Assembly (NCBI GenBank): GCA_016700415.1
Contig: CP065018.1
Coordinates: forward strand, 1,364,001-1,428,000
Origin: Flavobacteriales bacterium
GTDB lineage: Bacteria; Bacteroidota; Bacteroidia; Flavobacteriales_F; PHOS-HE28
DNA: 64,000 bases
Direction of reading: 5' to 3'
In this document: positions 36,832-45,332 of the stretch, piece after piece
How positions within the stretch are numbered: the first letter of the stretch is position 1
Layout of the letters: the number at the start of each line of letters is the position of its first letter
The notes under the pieces: generated by a model
The model's database searches: none
What the model saw: only the letters and a program-made list of their open reading frames with translations
What the model was told of the DNA's origin: nothing
Program-made: the position numbers and the translations under genes

Positions 36832-38310
36832 ATGCAGACCCTCCAGGAGATCCGCGACTTCAAAGGCAAGTACCCGCGCCAGCTTTGGTATTTGTTCGGC
36901 AGCGAGATGTGGGAGCGCTTCTGCTTCTACGGCATGCGCGGCATGCTCACGGTGTTCATGGTGAGCCAACTGGGCCTGGATGACAAGACAGCTAACCTGC
37001 AGTACGGCGCGATCCAGGCGTTCGTGTATGCCTTCACCTTCATCGGTGGGGTGTTCGCGGACAAGATCCTCGGCTTCCAGAAGTCCTTGTTCTGGGGCGC
37101 GCTGATGATGATCGCCGGCGGCCTGGTCATCGCCTTCTCACCGGCCGGACTCTTCTACATAGGCACCTGCTTCTTCATCATCGGCACGGGCTTCTTCAAG
37201 CCGAACATCAGCACCATGGTGGGGCAGTTGTACCATGAGGACGACCCCCGGCGTGATGCCGGTTTCAGCCTGTTCTATTCAGGCATCAACCTCGGTGCGC
37301 TAATGGGCGGTGTCCTGATGATCTGGGTGGGCAAGTACCACAGCTGGCCGCTCGCATTCGGTCTGGTGAGCATCGTGATGACGATCAGCCTCATAAACTT
37401 CTTCGTCACCAAGAAAAGCCTGGGGCCCATCGGCCTTTCGCCTTTGCACCCGGACATGCCGGCAAACAAGCGCAAGATGTATGAGATCGCCGTCTATATC
37501 GGTTCGCTCATCGCCATTCCCTTCATCCTGATCCTGGTCACCAACACCCACTACACGGACCTGTTCATGTACATCATCGGCCCGGCCACGCTGGTGTATC
37601 TGGGTTGGGAAATGCGGAAGTTCAACACGAAGGAGAACAAACGATTGGGCGCAGCGATGGTGTTCATCCTCTTCTCCATCTTGTTCTGGGCCTTCTTCGA
37701 GCAGGCGGGCGGGTCGCTGAGCATTTTCGCCTTGAACAACCTCGACCACACGCTGTTCGGCTTCATCCCCATGGACCCGAACGTGATCAACAACAGCTCC
37801 AACTCGCTCTTCGTCATCATTTTCGCGCCGCTGGTGGGGCTGCTCTGGCTGTGGCTGAGCAAGCGGAAGTTAGAGCCGAACTCCGTGGTGAAATTTGGTA
37901 TCGGCTTCCTGCTGTTGGCCGGTGCCTTCTATGCGTTCTATGCCACCATCTTTTTCGCGGACGCGGACGGCATCACCTCATTGGACGTGTTCATTTTGGG
38001 TTATTTCATCATCACTTTCGGTGAGTTGAGCCTTTCGCCGATCGGCCTTTCGCTGATGACCAAACTCTCCCCGCAGCCTATCCAAGGCCTGATGATGGGC
38101 ATGTGGTTCCTGGCCAGCGCTTACGGGCAGTACGTGGCCGGCCTGCTGGGCGCGGGCATGAGCACTGCGGACCCGGACGTCTCCAACCTGTCCAAGCTTG
38201 TGGCCTACACCGGTGGCTACCAGCAACTGGCCATTTACGCGCTCATCGCCGGCGTGGTGTTGATCGCGATCTCCCCGGTCGTACGCCGCTTGATGAAAGG
38301 CGTCCATTGA
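36832..38310 (+). CDS. POT family oligopeptide transporter (third of three)
   Basis: A 492-residue PTR2 transporter with EMWERFCFYGMRGMLTVF (ExxER, about 24-41), FIGGVFADKILGFQKS, GTGFFKPNISTMVGQLY and the TM7 motif FFEQAGGSLSIF with the conserved Glu. About 12-14 helices. The first and third copies share more motif residues with each other than either does with the middle one. The start ATG has no strong Shine-Dalgarno site, as is usual here. Confidence 0.92.
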   Translation: MQTLQEIRDFKGKYPRQLWYLFGSEMWERFCFYGMRGMLTVFMVSQLGLDDKTANLQYGAIQAFVYAFTFIGGVFADKILGFQKSLFWGALMMIAGGLVIAFSPAGLFYIGTCFFIIGTGFFKPNISTMVGQLYHEDDPRRDAGFSLFYSGINLGALMGGVLMIWVGKYHSWPLAFGLVSIVMTISLINFFVTKKSLGPIGLSPLHPDMPANKRKMYEIAVYIGSLIAIPFILILVTNTHYTDLFMYIIGPATLVYLGWEMRKFNTKENKRLGAAMVFILFSILFWAFFEQAGGSLSIFALNNLDHTLFGFIPMDPNVINNSSNSLFVIIFAPLVGLLWLWLSKRKLEPNSVVKFGIGFLLLAGAFYAFYATIFFADADGITSLDVFILGYFIITFGELSLSPIGLSLMTKLSPQPIQGLMMGMWFLASAYGQYVAGLLGAGMSTADPDVSNLSKLVAYTGGYQQLAIYALIAGVVLIAISPVVRRLMKGVH

Positions 38311-38373
38311 ACTTGCACCATCCTGGATTTCCGGCACGGTATTGGCCGATCAGCACCCGAAAACATCCCCCGA

Positions 38374-38925
38374 ATGCGCACTTTCCTCTTCTCCCTTTGC
38401 TTGACCCCACTGGCCCTTTTTGCTCAGGACCACAGCGATGCCTTGGTGCATTGGACGGATATTGAAACAGCCCAGAAAGCCGCCCAGAAGGACGGCAAGC
38501 CCCTGTTGATCGACGTCTACACATCTTGGTGCGGCCCATGCCGGATGTTGGACGCGAACACCTTCCATGATGCACAGACAGCGGAATACATCAACGCCCA
38601 TTTCCACCCGGTGAAATTCAACGCGGAAGGCGATGGATCCGTCCTGTTCAACGGCAAGACCTACACGAATCCGAGCTATAACCCGGCCATGAAGGGTTCA
38701 CGGAACGGCACCCATGAGCTCACCATGCAGATCGCCCCGGTGAACGGTCGCGTGGCATACCCCACCATCGTGTACATGGGCAAGGACGGCCAAGTACTGG
38801 CACCGGTGCAAGGCTACCATACGCCCGAACAGATCGAGCCGATCCTGATGTACTTCGGTGACAAGCTGAACGAGAAGCAGGAGTTCCCGGAATTCCAGAA
38901 GAACTTCAAGAGCCAGCGGAAGTAG
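38374..38925 (+). CDS. Exported thioredoxin-like protein (CGPC)
   Basis: A 183-residue protein with signal peptide 1-17 (ending LFAQ) and a thioredoxin fold. The active site is YTSWCGPCRMLDANTF at about 49-64. The following helix has AEYINAHFHPVKFNAEGDG, and the cis-Pro strand is GRVAYPTIVYM. CGPC is the motif of reducing thioredoxins; a periplasmic member would need an electron source such as a DsbD/CcdA protein, which is not in the window. It is 63 bases after the third transporter gene and may be read through from it. Likely role: reducing or protecting cysteines in the periplasm. Confidence 0.85.
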   Translation: MRTFLFSLCLTPLALFAQDHSDALVHWTDIETAQKAAQKDGKPLLIDVYTSWCGPCRMLDANTFHDAQTAEYINAHFHPVKFNAEGDGSVLFNGKTYTNPSYNPAMKGSRNGTHELTMQIAPVNGRVAYPTIVYMGKDGQVLAPVQGYHTPEQIEPILMYFGDKLNEKQEFPEFQKNFKSQRK

Positions 38926-38951
38926 TGGGTATCACTCTCTTTCCGCGTGGA

Positions 38952-40241
38952 TCAATGCACGATCTTCCACACGCGCTGGCCTTCTTGACCTTCTCCCCGT
39001 AGCAACAAGATGCTGGAAGCGTCAGCGGGAATAGCCATGCTGCATCTTCCCGATCCGTCGGTCGTGGCCTGTTGAACGTTCCTGCCATCGACGGCATACA
39101 GCATTAACGTGGATCCCGGGACCAAGCCCACCACCTTGGCGCGACCGGAGACCGCATCCCATTCCATCACAGGAACGGCTCTTTCCCGGAACTGAATGCC
39201 CGTGGCTCCGCAGGGCGGCGCATCTCCCGGCTGCGTGATGAAACTTCCGGCCACGGCACTCCAATCTTCCCACGCGCCACCTTGGCCGCTATAGTGGTCG
39301 TTCAGGTCGAACCAGTTGGCCCCGTCCGAAAGTCCGGGCACTTTATAGGCCTTCACGGCCATGCCGTTGCGGTCCCATGTGAGCGGCATACTTGCAACGC
39401 AACTCTCGGGGGTGGACGGTGATACGCAGTTCATCCGCAGGAAGTAGGCGAACTCTTGGTACTGCGGGTATTCGCCATAGACGTGCGCAATGCCGTCCGG
39501 GGCCACGCACACCGCCACATACTCGTTGCAGGCAATACCATAAGCCGCGCTGTCGCCCTGCTGCGCCATGCGGGCGAGGAACGTGAAGTGCCGCCCGCGA
39601 CGGTCCGGGTTGTCGTAATGCGTGTCCGTGATCGTGTTCGCCATGAAGGGTACTTGCAGGAATGGCGCGCAATCCACCGTCATGTAGGTGTTGAAGGGGT
39701 TGCTCAGCGCTTCCGCGGAAGTGACCGATCCATTCTGGGCGCTGAAATAGCAACCACCTAGGATGGCCATGCCCGCGCTGGTGCCGCCGATGGCGATGTG
39801 GCGTTGTGAAATAGCATCGTTGATGGCGGCCATCACGGGACTGTTGCGCCAATAGCTCACGTAATTCCATTGGTCGCCGCCCGCGAACCAGATCGCCTCC
39901 GCCTTTGAAATGCGCTCCAGCACATACGGATCCGAAGCGGCGGCGGCACCGTTGAACAGGATCGTCTCCACGGAATTCACCCCTCCGAGGTCGCTGTACA
40001 TGTAATCGTTGTAACCGTCGGAGCCGGAGGCACGGAGTACGAGCACATCACCGCCGTTGGCCCGGTCGAGGAACCATTGCATCGCGGGATCGAACTCACT
40101 GGCACCGCCCATCATACAGGTTCCGCCCAGCGGCTCCACGGCAAGATCCGTGGTATTCCCGGTGAACCAGCTGGTGTAGGTCTGGGCTGAAAGCGCCAAC
40201 CCGAGGAGCGCCACTAAGAGTGAAAATACCGTGCGTGCCAT
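38952..40241 (-). CDS. Secreted S51 peptidase (cyanophycinase-like) with type A-like sorting domain
   Basis: A 429-residue exported protein. Signal peptide 1-19. The S51 domain (about 25-300) has the nucleophile elbow AIGGTSAGMAILGG, preceded by EAIWFAGGDQWNYVSYW, and later DTHYDNPDRRGRHFTFLARM with a conserved Asp/Arg/His patch. These match cyanophycinase-like proteins, which cleave beta-Asp-Arg dipeptide polymers. In Bacteroidota the family is broader, and the true substrate is unknown. The C-terminal 75 residues (VVGLVPGSTLMLYAVDGRNV to RVWKIVH) look like a T9SS type A sorting domain. It is divergent from the deiodinase-like gene, with 32 bases between the starts. Confidence 0.82.
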   Translation of the reverse strand: MARTVFSLLVALLGLALSAQTYTSWFTGNTTDLAVEPLGGTCMMGGASEFDPAMQWFLDRANGGDVLVLRASGSDGYNDYMYSDLGGVNSVETILFNGAAAASDPYVLERISKAEAIWFAGGDQWNYVSYWRNSPVMAAINDAISQRHIAIGGTSAGMAILGGCYFSAQNGSVTSAEALSNPFNTYMTVDCAPFLQVPFMANTITDTHYDNPDRRGRHFTFLARMAQQGDSAAYGIACNEYVAVCVAPDGIAHVYGEYPQYQEFAYFLRMNCVSPSTPESCVASMPLTWDRNGMAVKAYKVPGLSDGANWFDLNDHYSGQGGAWEDWSAVAGSFITQPGDAPPCGATGIQFRERAVPVMEWDAVSGRAKVVGLVPGSTLMLYAVDGRNVQQATTDGSGRCSMAIPADASSILLLRGEGQEGQRVWKIVH

Positions 40242-40260
40242 GGCCCGAATATCGGCGATC

Positions 40261-40268
40261 TACATTTG
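40261..40268 (+). promoter_or_regulatory. Putative -7 box directly before the deiodinase-like gene
   Basis: TACATTTG fits TAnnTTTG exactly and ends 5 bases before the ATG at 40274. If this is the promoter, the mRNA would be leaderless or nearly so. It lies in the short gap shared with the divergent S51 gene. Confidence 0.4.
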
Positions 40269-40273
40269 GGCAC

Positions 40274-41032
40274 ATGCGCGGGATCATCTATCTCCTTCTG
40301 GTGCTGGCAGCGCCTGCAACAGCCCAGGTCCAAAACTGGGATCCGACGCCCTTCAGCGTCGCCGGGGATATCCGGTTCAATGACGATCTGGACTTCTACC
40401 TGAACGGCTATACGAAGGAAGAGATCAAGACCATGCGGGGTGAAGTGAGCATGTGGCGAATGAACTTCGACAAGATGATCCGGGCCACCGTGGCCGACAT
40501 CCGTGAGTACAGCGAGGGCAGCAACATGGTTCCCACCATGCATGACTTCACGCTTCCGGAAGTTCGAACGGACATTCCCTACCACTTGGCGGCGCACAAG
40601 GGTAAGGTCCGGGCGTTCATGTTCGGCAGCATCAGCAATCCGCCTGCCCGCGCGCAACTACCTTTCTGGGACAAGCTGAATGAGAAGTACGACACGGCCC
40701 AAGTGGAGCTGTTCGTGATCTATGGCAAGGAACTTCACCCTGGCGACCACAAGAATTACAGTGCGTACCCTGCACCGGAGACGATGGCACAAAAGATGGC
40801 GTACGCCACGGAATTCGCGAAGCTCACCAAGCTGCCGGTACTGGTCGATGGCATAGACAATAAAGTGCTGAACGCATACGGCCGCGTGCCGAACGGTGCC
40901 TATGTGATCGATGCCGATGGCAAGTTGATCTTCCGCGGTACCTGGGCGGACAGCCGGAAGATCGAGCAGATCTTGGACACCGTGCTCAAGTGGTACGCGG
41001 ACGGCAGGCCGAAGCTGAAAAGGAAGAGTTGA
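40274..41032 (+). CDS. Exported iodothyronine-deiodinase-like thioredoxin-fold protein lacking Sec/Cys
   Basis: A 252-residue exported protein (signal peptide 1-18, ATAQ). Residues about 105-235 align by eye with type I deiodinases: MFGSISNPPA (115-124) for FGSCTUPSF, ELFVIYGKELHPGD for DFLVIYIEEAH, LPVLVDGIDNKVLNAYG for CPVVVDTMQNQ, and YVIDADGKLIFRG for YIIQEGRILYKG. The catalytic selenocysteine position is Asn122, and no Cys replaces it, so ordinary reductive deiodination seems impossible. The N-terminal part (about 19-100) is unrecognised. It may bind a ligand or partner. A different redox role cannot be excluded. The start follows a -7-like box by 5 bases. Confidence 0.72.
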   Translation: MRGIIYLLLVLAAPATAQVQNWDPTPFSVAGDIRFNDDLDFYLNGYTKEEIKTMRGEVSMWRMNFDKMIRATVADIREYSEGSNMVPTMHDFTLPEVRTDIPYHLAAHKGKVRAFMFGSISNPPARAQLPFWDKLNEKYDTAQVELFVIYGKELHPGDHKNYSAYPAPETMAQKMAYATEFAKLTKLPVLVDGIDNKVLNAYGRVPNGAYVIDADGKLIFRGTWADSRKIEQILDTVLKWYADGRPKLKRKS

Positions 41033-41324
41033 GTAAAGGACGCGGAGGCGCTGAGGCGCAGAGAATGCGACAGGGAACTGGTTTCGGGTTGCGAGTTGGC
41101 GCGTTACCCGTTGTTGATGGAACGCTGATGCGCTTCGCCGAAGCGGCTTCGCTCAGGCGCAGTGCCGCAGATCGGTATGATGTAGGCGGATAAGAGGTGT
41201 CGGTGAGGAAGTTCCGTTGTTCGTTACGCGTTGGGGGGTGAGGCCCCTTTCCAATTCCTACCGGGATCCATCTTGTATTCTCCGCGCCTCAGCGCGTCTG
41301 CGCCAAAACCCAGCCCCTCCGGCC
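41033..41324. repeat. Intergenic region with period-8 and period-7 repeats in inverted arrangement
   Basis: At 41036-41067 there are 8-base units (ACGCGGAG, GCGCTGAG, GCGCAGAG). At 41279-41312 the same kind of unit occurs on the opposite strand. Between them are 7-base units: GGTTTCG, GGTTGCG, AGTTGGC, GCGTTAC, CCGTTGT (41080-41114), and CCGTTGT-type units again near 41212-41236. A CGCCGAAGCGGCTTCGC segment near 41135 resembles 50318-50335. No gene is supported here. Confidence 0.6.
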
Positions 41325-42725
41325 TCACACCTGCATCAACTTCCAGCGTCCTTGCCGGAAGACGAGAACACAGCAAATGGCCAGCAAGCTTTCACTGGCG
41401 GCAATGGCGATAAAAACGCCCTCGGGCGCATTCATCCAACGCGACAGGTACCACGCAAGCGGGATCTCCACAAGCCAGAAACAGACGAGATTGAGCCACA
41501 CCGGTGTCATTGCATCGCCGGCACCATTGAAGGCTTGCGATAGCACCATCCCATACGCATAGAAGAAGTAGCCGAGGCAAACGATGCGGAGCGCCTGGGT
41601 CCCGACCAGCACCACAGCTGGGACCTGGGAAAAGAGTCCCATGGCCCATGGCGCACATGCAATGAACAGCAGCGCCATGCTCACCATGTAGAACATGTTG
41701 TAATGGCCGCATAACCATGCGCTCCGCTCAGCCCGGTCCGGGCGCTTGGCACCGAGGTTCTGGCCCACCAGCGTGGAAGCGGCATTGGCGATGCCCCATG
41801 CGGGCAGCAGGGCGAACACGATGAGCCTCACCGCGATGGTGTAGCCGGCCACGGCATCATTTCCAAAGCCGGCCACGATGCGGACCAGGAACACCCAGCT
41901 GGCCGAAGCGATGAGGAACTGCGCCGTCGCCCCGGCGGATACCCGCATGATGTTCCAAAGCGCGGACCACGCCACTTTCATATGCCTCCGGGCGATCATC
42001 ACACGGCTCCGGCCATTGAACAGATGCCAACATTGGTACAACACGCCGCATCCCCGCCCGATCACGGTGGCCAAGGCCGCACCGGTGACACCCATTGCGG
42101 GGACGGGTCCCAAACCGAAGATCAGCAGGGGGTCGAGCACCATGTTGATGATATTGCCGACCCACAATGACCGCATGGCCAGCGCCGCGTTACCCGCCCC
42201 CCGAAAAATCGCATTCATGCCAAAAATGAGCAGGATCACCACGTTGCATCCCAGCATGATCCGCATGAACGGTGTGCCCAATTCCAGGACGCTTGGCGCA
42301 GCCCCCATCAACCGGAGCACATCCTGCGCATAGAACAGGCCGGGCAAGGCAAAGAGCGCTCCGATGGCCAAGGCGATAAGGATGCCTTGCACGGCGGCCA
42401 CATCCGCCCCTTCCCTGTCCTTTTCCCCGGTCCTTCTGGCCACTACCGCCGTGATCCCGGCACCTAAGCCCCAGGCGATGCTATAGATCAACATCATCAC
42501 CCCTTCGGTAAGGCCCACCACGGCTACCGCCTCCACACCGAGCCGGCTCACGAAGAACACGTCCACCAAGGCGAACAACGACTCCATGGCCATCTCCATC
42601 ACCATGGGGATACTGAGCAGGACCACGGCGCGCCGCAGCCCCATCGCCGTAAAGTCCTTGTCCCCGCCGGCCAGGGCCTCCCGCAATAGCATGAGCGCCT
42701 TTCGCGGTGTTCGATGGTCGGTCAT
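41325..42725 (-). CDS. MATE family efflux transporter
   Basis: A 466-residue membrane protein with about 12 helices in two similar halves, each starting with a helix pair near PMVMEMAMESLFALVDVFFV (about 37-56) and its counterpart near 260-290. GLTEGVMMLIYSIAWGLGAG and VGQNLGAKRPDRAERSAW are typical of NorM/DinF-type MATE exporters, which use sodium or protons to expel cationic compounds. The start used, the ATG at 42725, is preceded by a short polar leader of about 28 residues. It is convergent with the deiodinase-like gene across the repeat-rich gap. Confidence 0.9.
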   Translation of the reverse strand: MTDHRTPRKALMLLREALAGGDKDFTAMGLRRAVVLLSIPMVMEMAMESLFALVDVFFVSRLGVEAVAVVGLTEGVMMLIYSIAWGLGAGITAVVARRTGEKDREGADVAAVQGILIALAIGALFALPGLFYAQDVLRLMGAAPSVLELGTPFMRIMLGCNVVILLIFGMNAIFRGAGNAALAMRSLWVGNIINMVLDPLLIFGLGPVPAMGVTGAALATVIGRGCGVLYQCWHLFNGRSRVMIARRHMKVAWSALWNIMRVSAGATAQFLIASASWVFLVRIVAGFGNDAVAGYTIAVRLIVFALLPAWGIANAASTLVGQNLGAKRPDRAERSAWLCGHYNMFYMVSMALLFIACAPWAMGLFSQVPAVVLVGTQALRIVCLGYFFYAYGMVLSQAFNGAGDAMTPVWLNLVCFWLVEIPLAWYLSRWMNAPEGVFIAIAASESLLAICCVLVFRQGRWKLMQV

Positions 42726-42818
42726 GGCATCAAAGTTGCAACAGCCTCCCTCAACAGTGAAAGAGGTGCAGAGCTGTTAAGGATAGGTTAAAGGCAGTTC
42801 CTCCCGAAGCCCTCCCCA

Positions 42819-42826
42819 TAGTTTTG
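42819..42826 (+). promoter_or_regulatory. Putative -7 box for the DUF1573 gene
   Basis: TAGTTTTG is a perfect TAnnTTTG match, 33 bases before the ATG at 42860, which leaves a normal short leader. Confidence 0.5.
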
Positions 42827-42859
42827 TGCCACAAGAACGAAATCAACCAAAAACGACGA

Positions 42860-43321
42860 ATGAAAAAGCTCATCGCAACACTCGGCCTCAGTGTCCTCGT
42901 ACTCGGAGCGTTCGCTCAGGAAAACACCACGACCGTCGGTGGCAGCGGCCCCATGATCTCCTTGGACAAGGAGGTGCATGACTACGGCACCATCGACCAA
43001 GGTGCCAACGGCACATGCGAGTTCAAAGTGACCAACACCGGCGATCAGCCCTTGATCATCAGCAACTGCAAAGGCAGCTGCGGCTGCACCGTTCCCAAGT
43101 GCGATACCGCCCCTATAGCTCCCGGCGCCTCTTCCGTGATCACGGTGAAGTACGCCACCGAGCGCGTCGGCCCGATCAACAAGTCGGTGACCATCACCAG
43201 CAACTCCTTGAATTCCCCGACCAAGATCATCCGCATCAAGGGTGAAGTGAAGGCCTCTGCCACTCCGGCCCCGACCTCGCCGGTGAAAGCGACCAGCCCC
43301 ATGGCACCGACCTCTAACTAA
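42860..43321 (+). CDS. Exported DUF1573 domain protein
   Basis: A 153-residue protein with signal peptide 1-20 (GAFAQ). A single DUF1573 (ASH-like immunoglobulin fold) domain follows: EVHDYGTIDQGANGTCEFKV, then DQPLIISNCKGSCGCTVPKC with the family's clustered cysteines, APIAPGASSVITVKY, and a final strand IRIKGEVK. A short Pro/Thr/Ser-rich tail ends the protein. DUF1573 proteins are very common in Bacteroidota envelopes; their function is unknown. A TAGTTTTG -7 box and a clear terminator show it is a single-gene unit. Confidence 0.9.
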   Translation: MKKLIATLGLSVLVLGAFAQENTTTVGGSGPMISLDKEVHDYGTIDQGANGTCEFKVTNTGDQPLIISNCKGSCGCTVPKCDTAPIAPGASSVITVKYATERVGPINKSVTITSNSLNSPTKIIRIKGEVKASATPAPTSPVKATSPMAPTSN

Positions 43322-43342
43322 GGTCCTACGGATCGTTGTCGG

Positions 43343-43370
43343 CAAGGGCCGCCCCTTTGGGCGGCCCTTG
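43343..43370 (+). terminator. Rho-independent-type terminator after the DUF1573 gene
   Basis: Perfect 12-bp GC-rich stem (43343-43354 with 43359-43370) and a 4-base loop CTTT, 21 bases after the stop. The downstream T-run is short. Confidence 0.8.
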
Positions 43371-43461
43371 TTGCGTTCCGCCGTTCCCCATCAACGATCA
43401 GCACCGCCGGGCATCAGGCGCTAAAATCCCCAAAGGCCGCCCAATGAGCGCACCTGTGCGT

Positions 43462-43469
43462 TAAATTCG
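43462..43469 (+). promoter_or_regulatory. Putative -7 box for gltA
   Basis: TAAATTCG matches TAnnTTTG at all but one position and lies 38 bases before the gltA ATG. No -33 element is clear. Confidence 0.35.
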
Positions 43470-43507
43470 CGACATTCAAGATCCAGTCATATTACCGTAA
43501 GCAGCAG

Positions 43508-44797
43508 ATGAGCGAGACCGCGAAGATCATTTTAGAGGGCAAGACCTATGAATTCCCCATTGTGGAGGGAAGCGAGGGAGAGAAAGCGATCGACATCAGC
43601 AAATTGCGTGCGGAGACGGGGCACATCACCTTGGACTTCGGTTACAAGAATACCGGTGCTACCACCAGCGCGATCACTTTTCTTGATGGAGAAAAGGGGA
43701 TCCTTCATTACCGGGGTTATCCCATTGAGCAATTGGCTGAGAAGGGGTCATTCCTGGAAGTTTCCTACCTGATCCTCAACGGCGAACTTCCGAACGCCAA
43801 GCAATTGGAGGAATTCGAGGGAAACATCCGCTACCATTCGCTGGTGCATGAGGACATGAAGCACGGCTTCCAGTTCTTCCCCAGCAATGCGCATCCCATG
43901 GGCATCCTCTCAGCGATGATCAATTCGCTGAGCACCTTCTACCCCAAGAGCCAATCGCCCAACCGGCCCAGCAGGGACGTTGAACGCACGATCTACCGCT
44001 TGATCGCGAAGATGCCGACGCTGGCCGCGATCAGCTACAAGAACAACTTGGGGCATCCGTACATGTACCCGGACAACAAGCTGAGCTACGTGGAGAATTT
44101 CCTCCACATGATGTACGGGCTGCCCACGGAGGAATACACCGCGGACCCGGTCGTGGTGGACGCCCTGAACAAGCTATTGATCCTGCATGCGGACCACGAG
44201 CAGAACTGCAGCGCCAGCACCGTGCGCATGGTTGGCAGTTCACAGGCCAACCTGTACAGCGCCGTTTCCGCAGGCATCGCAGCGCTGTGGGGGCCATTGC
44301 ACGGCGGGGCCAACCAGGAGGTGATCGAGATGCTGGAGACCATCCGTAACGACGGGGGCAACATCCGGAAGTGGGTGGACAAGGCCAAGGACAAGAACGA
44401 CCCGTTCCGTCTCTTCGGCTTCGGCCACAGGGTGTACAAGAACTTCGACCCGCGCGCCACCATCATCAAGAAGAGCAGCGACGAACTTCTGCGCAAAATG
44501 GGTGTGAAAGATCCAGTTCTCGACATCGCCCGACAACTGGAGGAGATCGCGCTGAAGGACGATTATTTCATCGAACGCAAGCTGTATCCGAACGTTGACT
44601 TCTACAGCGGCATCATCTACCGCGCCATCGGCATCCCCACACGGATGTTCACCGTGATGTTCGCCATGGGCCGCTTGCCCGGCTGGATCGCCCAATGGAA
44701 GGAAATGGTGGAGAACAAGGAGCCTATCAGCCGTCCGCGCCAGATCTACACCGGTGCGGCCGCACGCGACTATATCCCCATGGCACAGCGCAAGTGA
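43508..44797 (+). CDS. gltA: Citrate synthase
   Basis: A 429-residue type I (hexameric-type, E. coli-length) citrate synthase that condenses oxaloacetate and acetyl-CoA at the entry of the TCA cycle. It has the N-terminal beta-strand domain of Gram-negative forms (KTYEFPIVEGSEGEKAIDIS), the GYPIEQLAEKGSFLEVSYLI block, the substrate His in LHGGANQEVIEML, catalytic His in FGFGHRVYKNFDPRA, and catalytic Asp in YPNVDFYSGIIYRAIGIP. A plausible -7 box precedes it. It is followed by a small membrane protein gene on the same strand, but with a 92-base gap and its own promoter-like box. Confidence 0.95.
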   Translation: MSETAKIILEGKTYEFPIVEGSEGEKAIDISKLRAETGHITLDFGYKNTGATTSAITFLDGEKGILHYRGYPIEQLAEKGSFLEVSYLILNGELPNAKQLEEFEGNIRYHSLVHEDMKHGFQFFPSNAHPMGILSAMINSLSTFYPKSQSPNRPSRDVERTIYRLIAKMPTLAAISYKNNLGHPYMYPDNKLSYVENFLHMMYGLPTEEYTADPVVVDALNKLLILHADHEQNCSASTVRMVGSSQANLYSAVSAGIAALWGPLHGGANQEVIEMLETIRNDGGNIRKWVDKAKDKNDPFRLFGFGHRVYKNFDPRATIIKKSSDELLRKMGVKDPVLDIARQLEEIALKDDYFIERKLYPNVDFYSGIIYRAIGIPTRMFTVMFAMGRLPGWIAQWKEMVENKEPISRPRQIYTGAAARDYIPMAQRK

Positions 44798-44861
44798 ACC
44801 GGAGGAAGACAAGGGAACTAGTGCCGCCACGCGCATGAAGTCGCGCATTCCGAACATCCTC

Positions 44862-44870
44862 ATTACTTTG
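44862..44870 (+). promoter_or_regulatory. Putative -7 box for the small membrane protein
   Basis: ATTACTTTG contains TTACTTTG, one mismatch from TAnnTTTG, 19 bases before the ATG at 44890. Confidence 0.3.
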
Positions 44871-44889
44871 CCCCGGCATAACTTGAACA

Positions 44890-45096
44890 ATGAACACACG
44901 CAAGATCATTGGCTACGCGCTTTGGTTATTGGCATTCCTCATTCCTTTCCAATCCTCCATCTTGAGCACCGAGGATGTCGGTGAGGTGAAAGGGCTGGTC
45001 AGTTTCGTCGCCTTGGTGACCATGATCTTCATAGGCTATTTCCTCGTGGACGGGGCCAACGCTGCGGATAAGGCCAAGGCCGGGCACGGGCATTAG
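44890..45096 (+). CDS. Small two-helix membrane protein
   Basis: A 68-residue protein. Helix 1 is about residues 6-24 (IIGYALWLLAFLIPFQSS) and helix 2 about 36-54 (LVSFVALVTMIFIGYFLVDG), with an acidic loop STEDVGEVKG between them and a basic His-ended tail (KAKAGHGH). I do not recognise a family. Intact frame, a good start and a nearby -7-like box support it as a real gene. It could be a small accessory subunit of a membrane complex, but nothing in the neighbourhood says which. Confidence 0.6.
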   Translation: MNTRKIIGYALWLLAFLIPFQSSILSTEDVGEVKGLVSFVALVTMIFIGYFLVDGANAADKAKAGHGH

Positions 45097-45189
45097 GTTA
45101 ACCGATCGTGGGGATGTTCATCTCCACCGGACTTGCATCCCATTTCCGACAGGTGCGGCTAATTGCTCGCACTGCACGCTGCATCCGGC

Positions 45190-45197
45190 TATATTTG
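45190..45197 (+). promoter_or_regulatory. Putative promoter -7 box of tRNA-Ser
   Basis: TATATTTG matches TAnnTTTG exactly, 45 bases before the mature tRNA start. TTG at 45163-45165 is a possible -33 element, though the 24-base spacing is longer than usual. Confidence 0.5.
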
Positions 45198-45242
45198 CCG
45201 CCCTTCGATGGCGGCTTGATCAAGTAGCCAAAAGGAAATCCC

Positions 45243-45332
45243 GGAGAGGTGCCAGAGTGGTCGATCGGGTCTGTCTCGAAAACAGAAGTACCCGCAAGGG
45301 TACCGGGGGTTCGAATCCCTCCCTCTCCGCCA
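45243..45332 (+). tRNA. tRNA-Ser(CGA), 3' CCA encoded
   Basis: Class II tRNA of 90 bases including an encoded CCA. Acceptor stem GGAGAGG pairs with CCTCTCC (discriminator G). The anticodon arm has TCTGT-CTCGAAA-ACAGA, giving anticodon CGA for UCG codons. The long variable arm is GTACCC-GCAA-GGGTAC, typical of serine tRNA. The T-loop is TTCGAAT. Its last 17 bases before CCA completion are repeated twice downstream. Confidence 0.96.
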
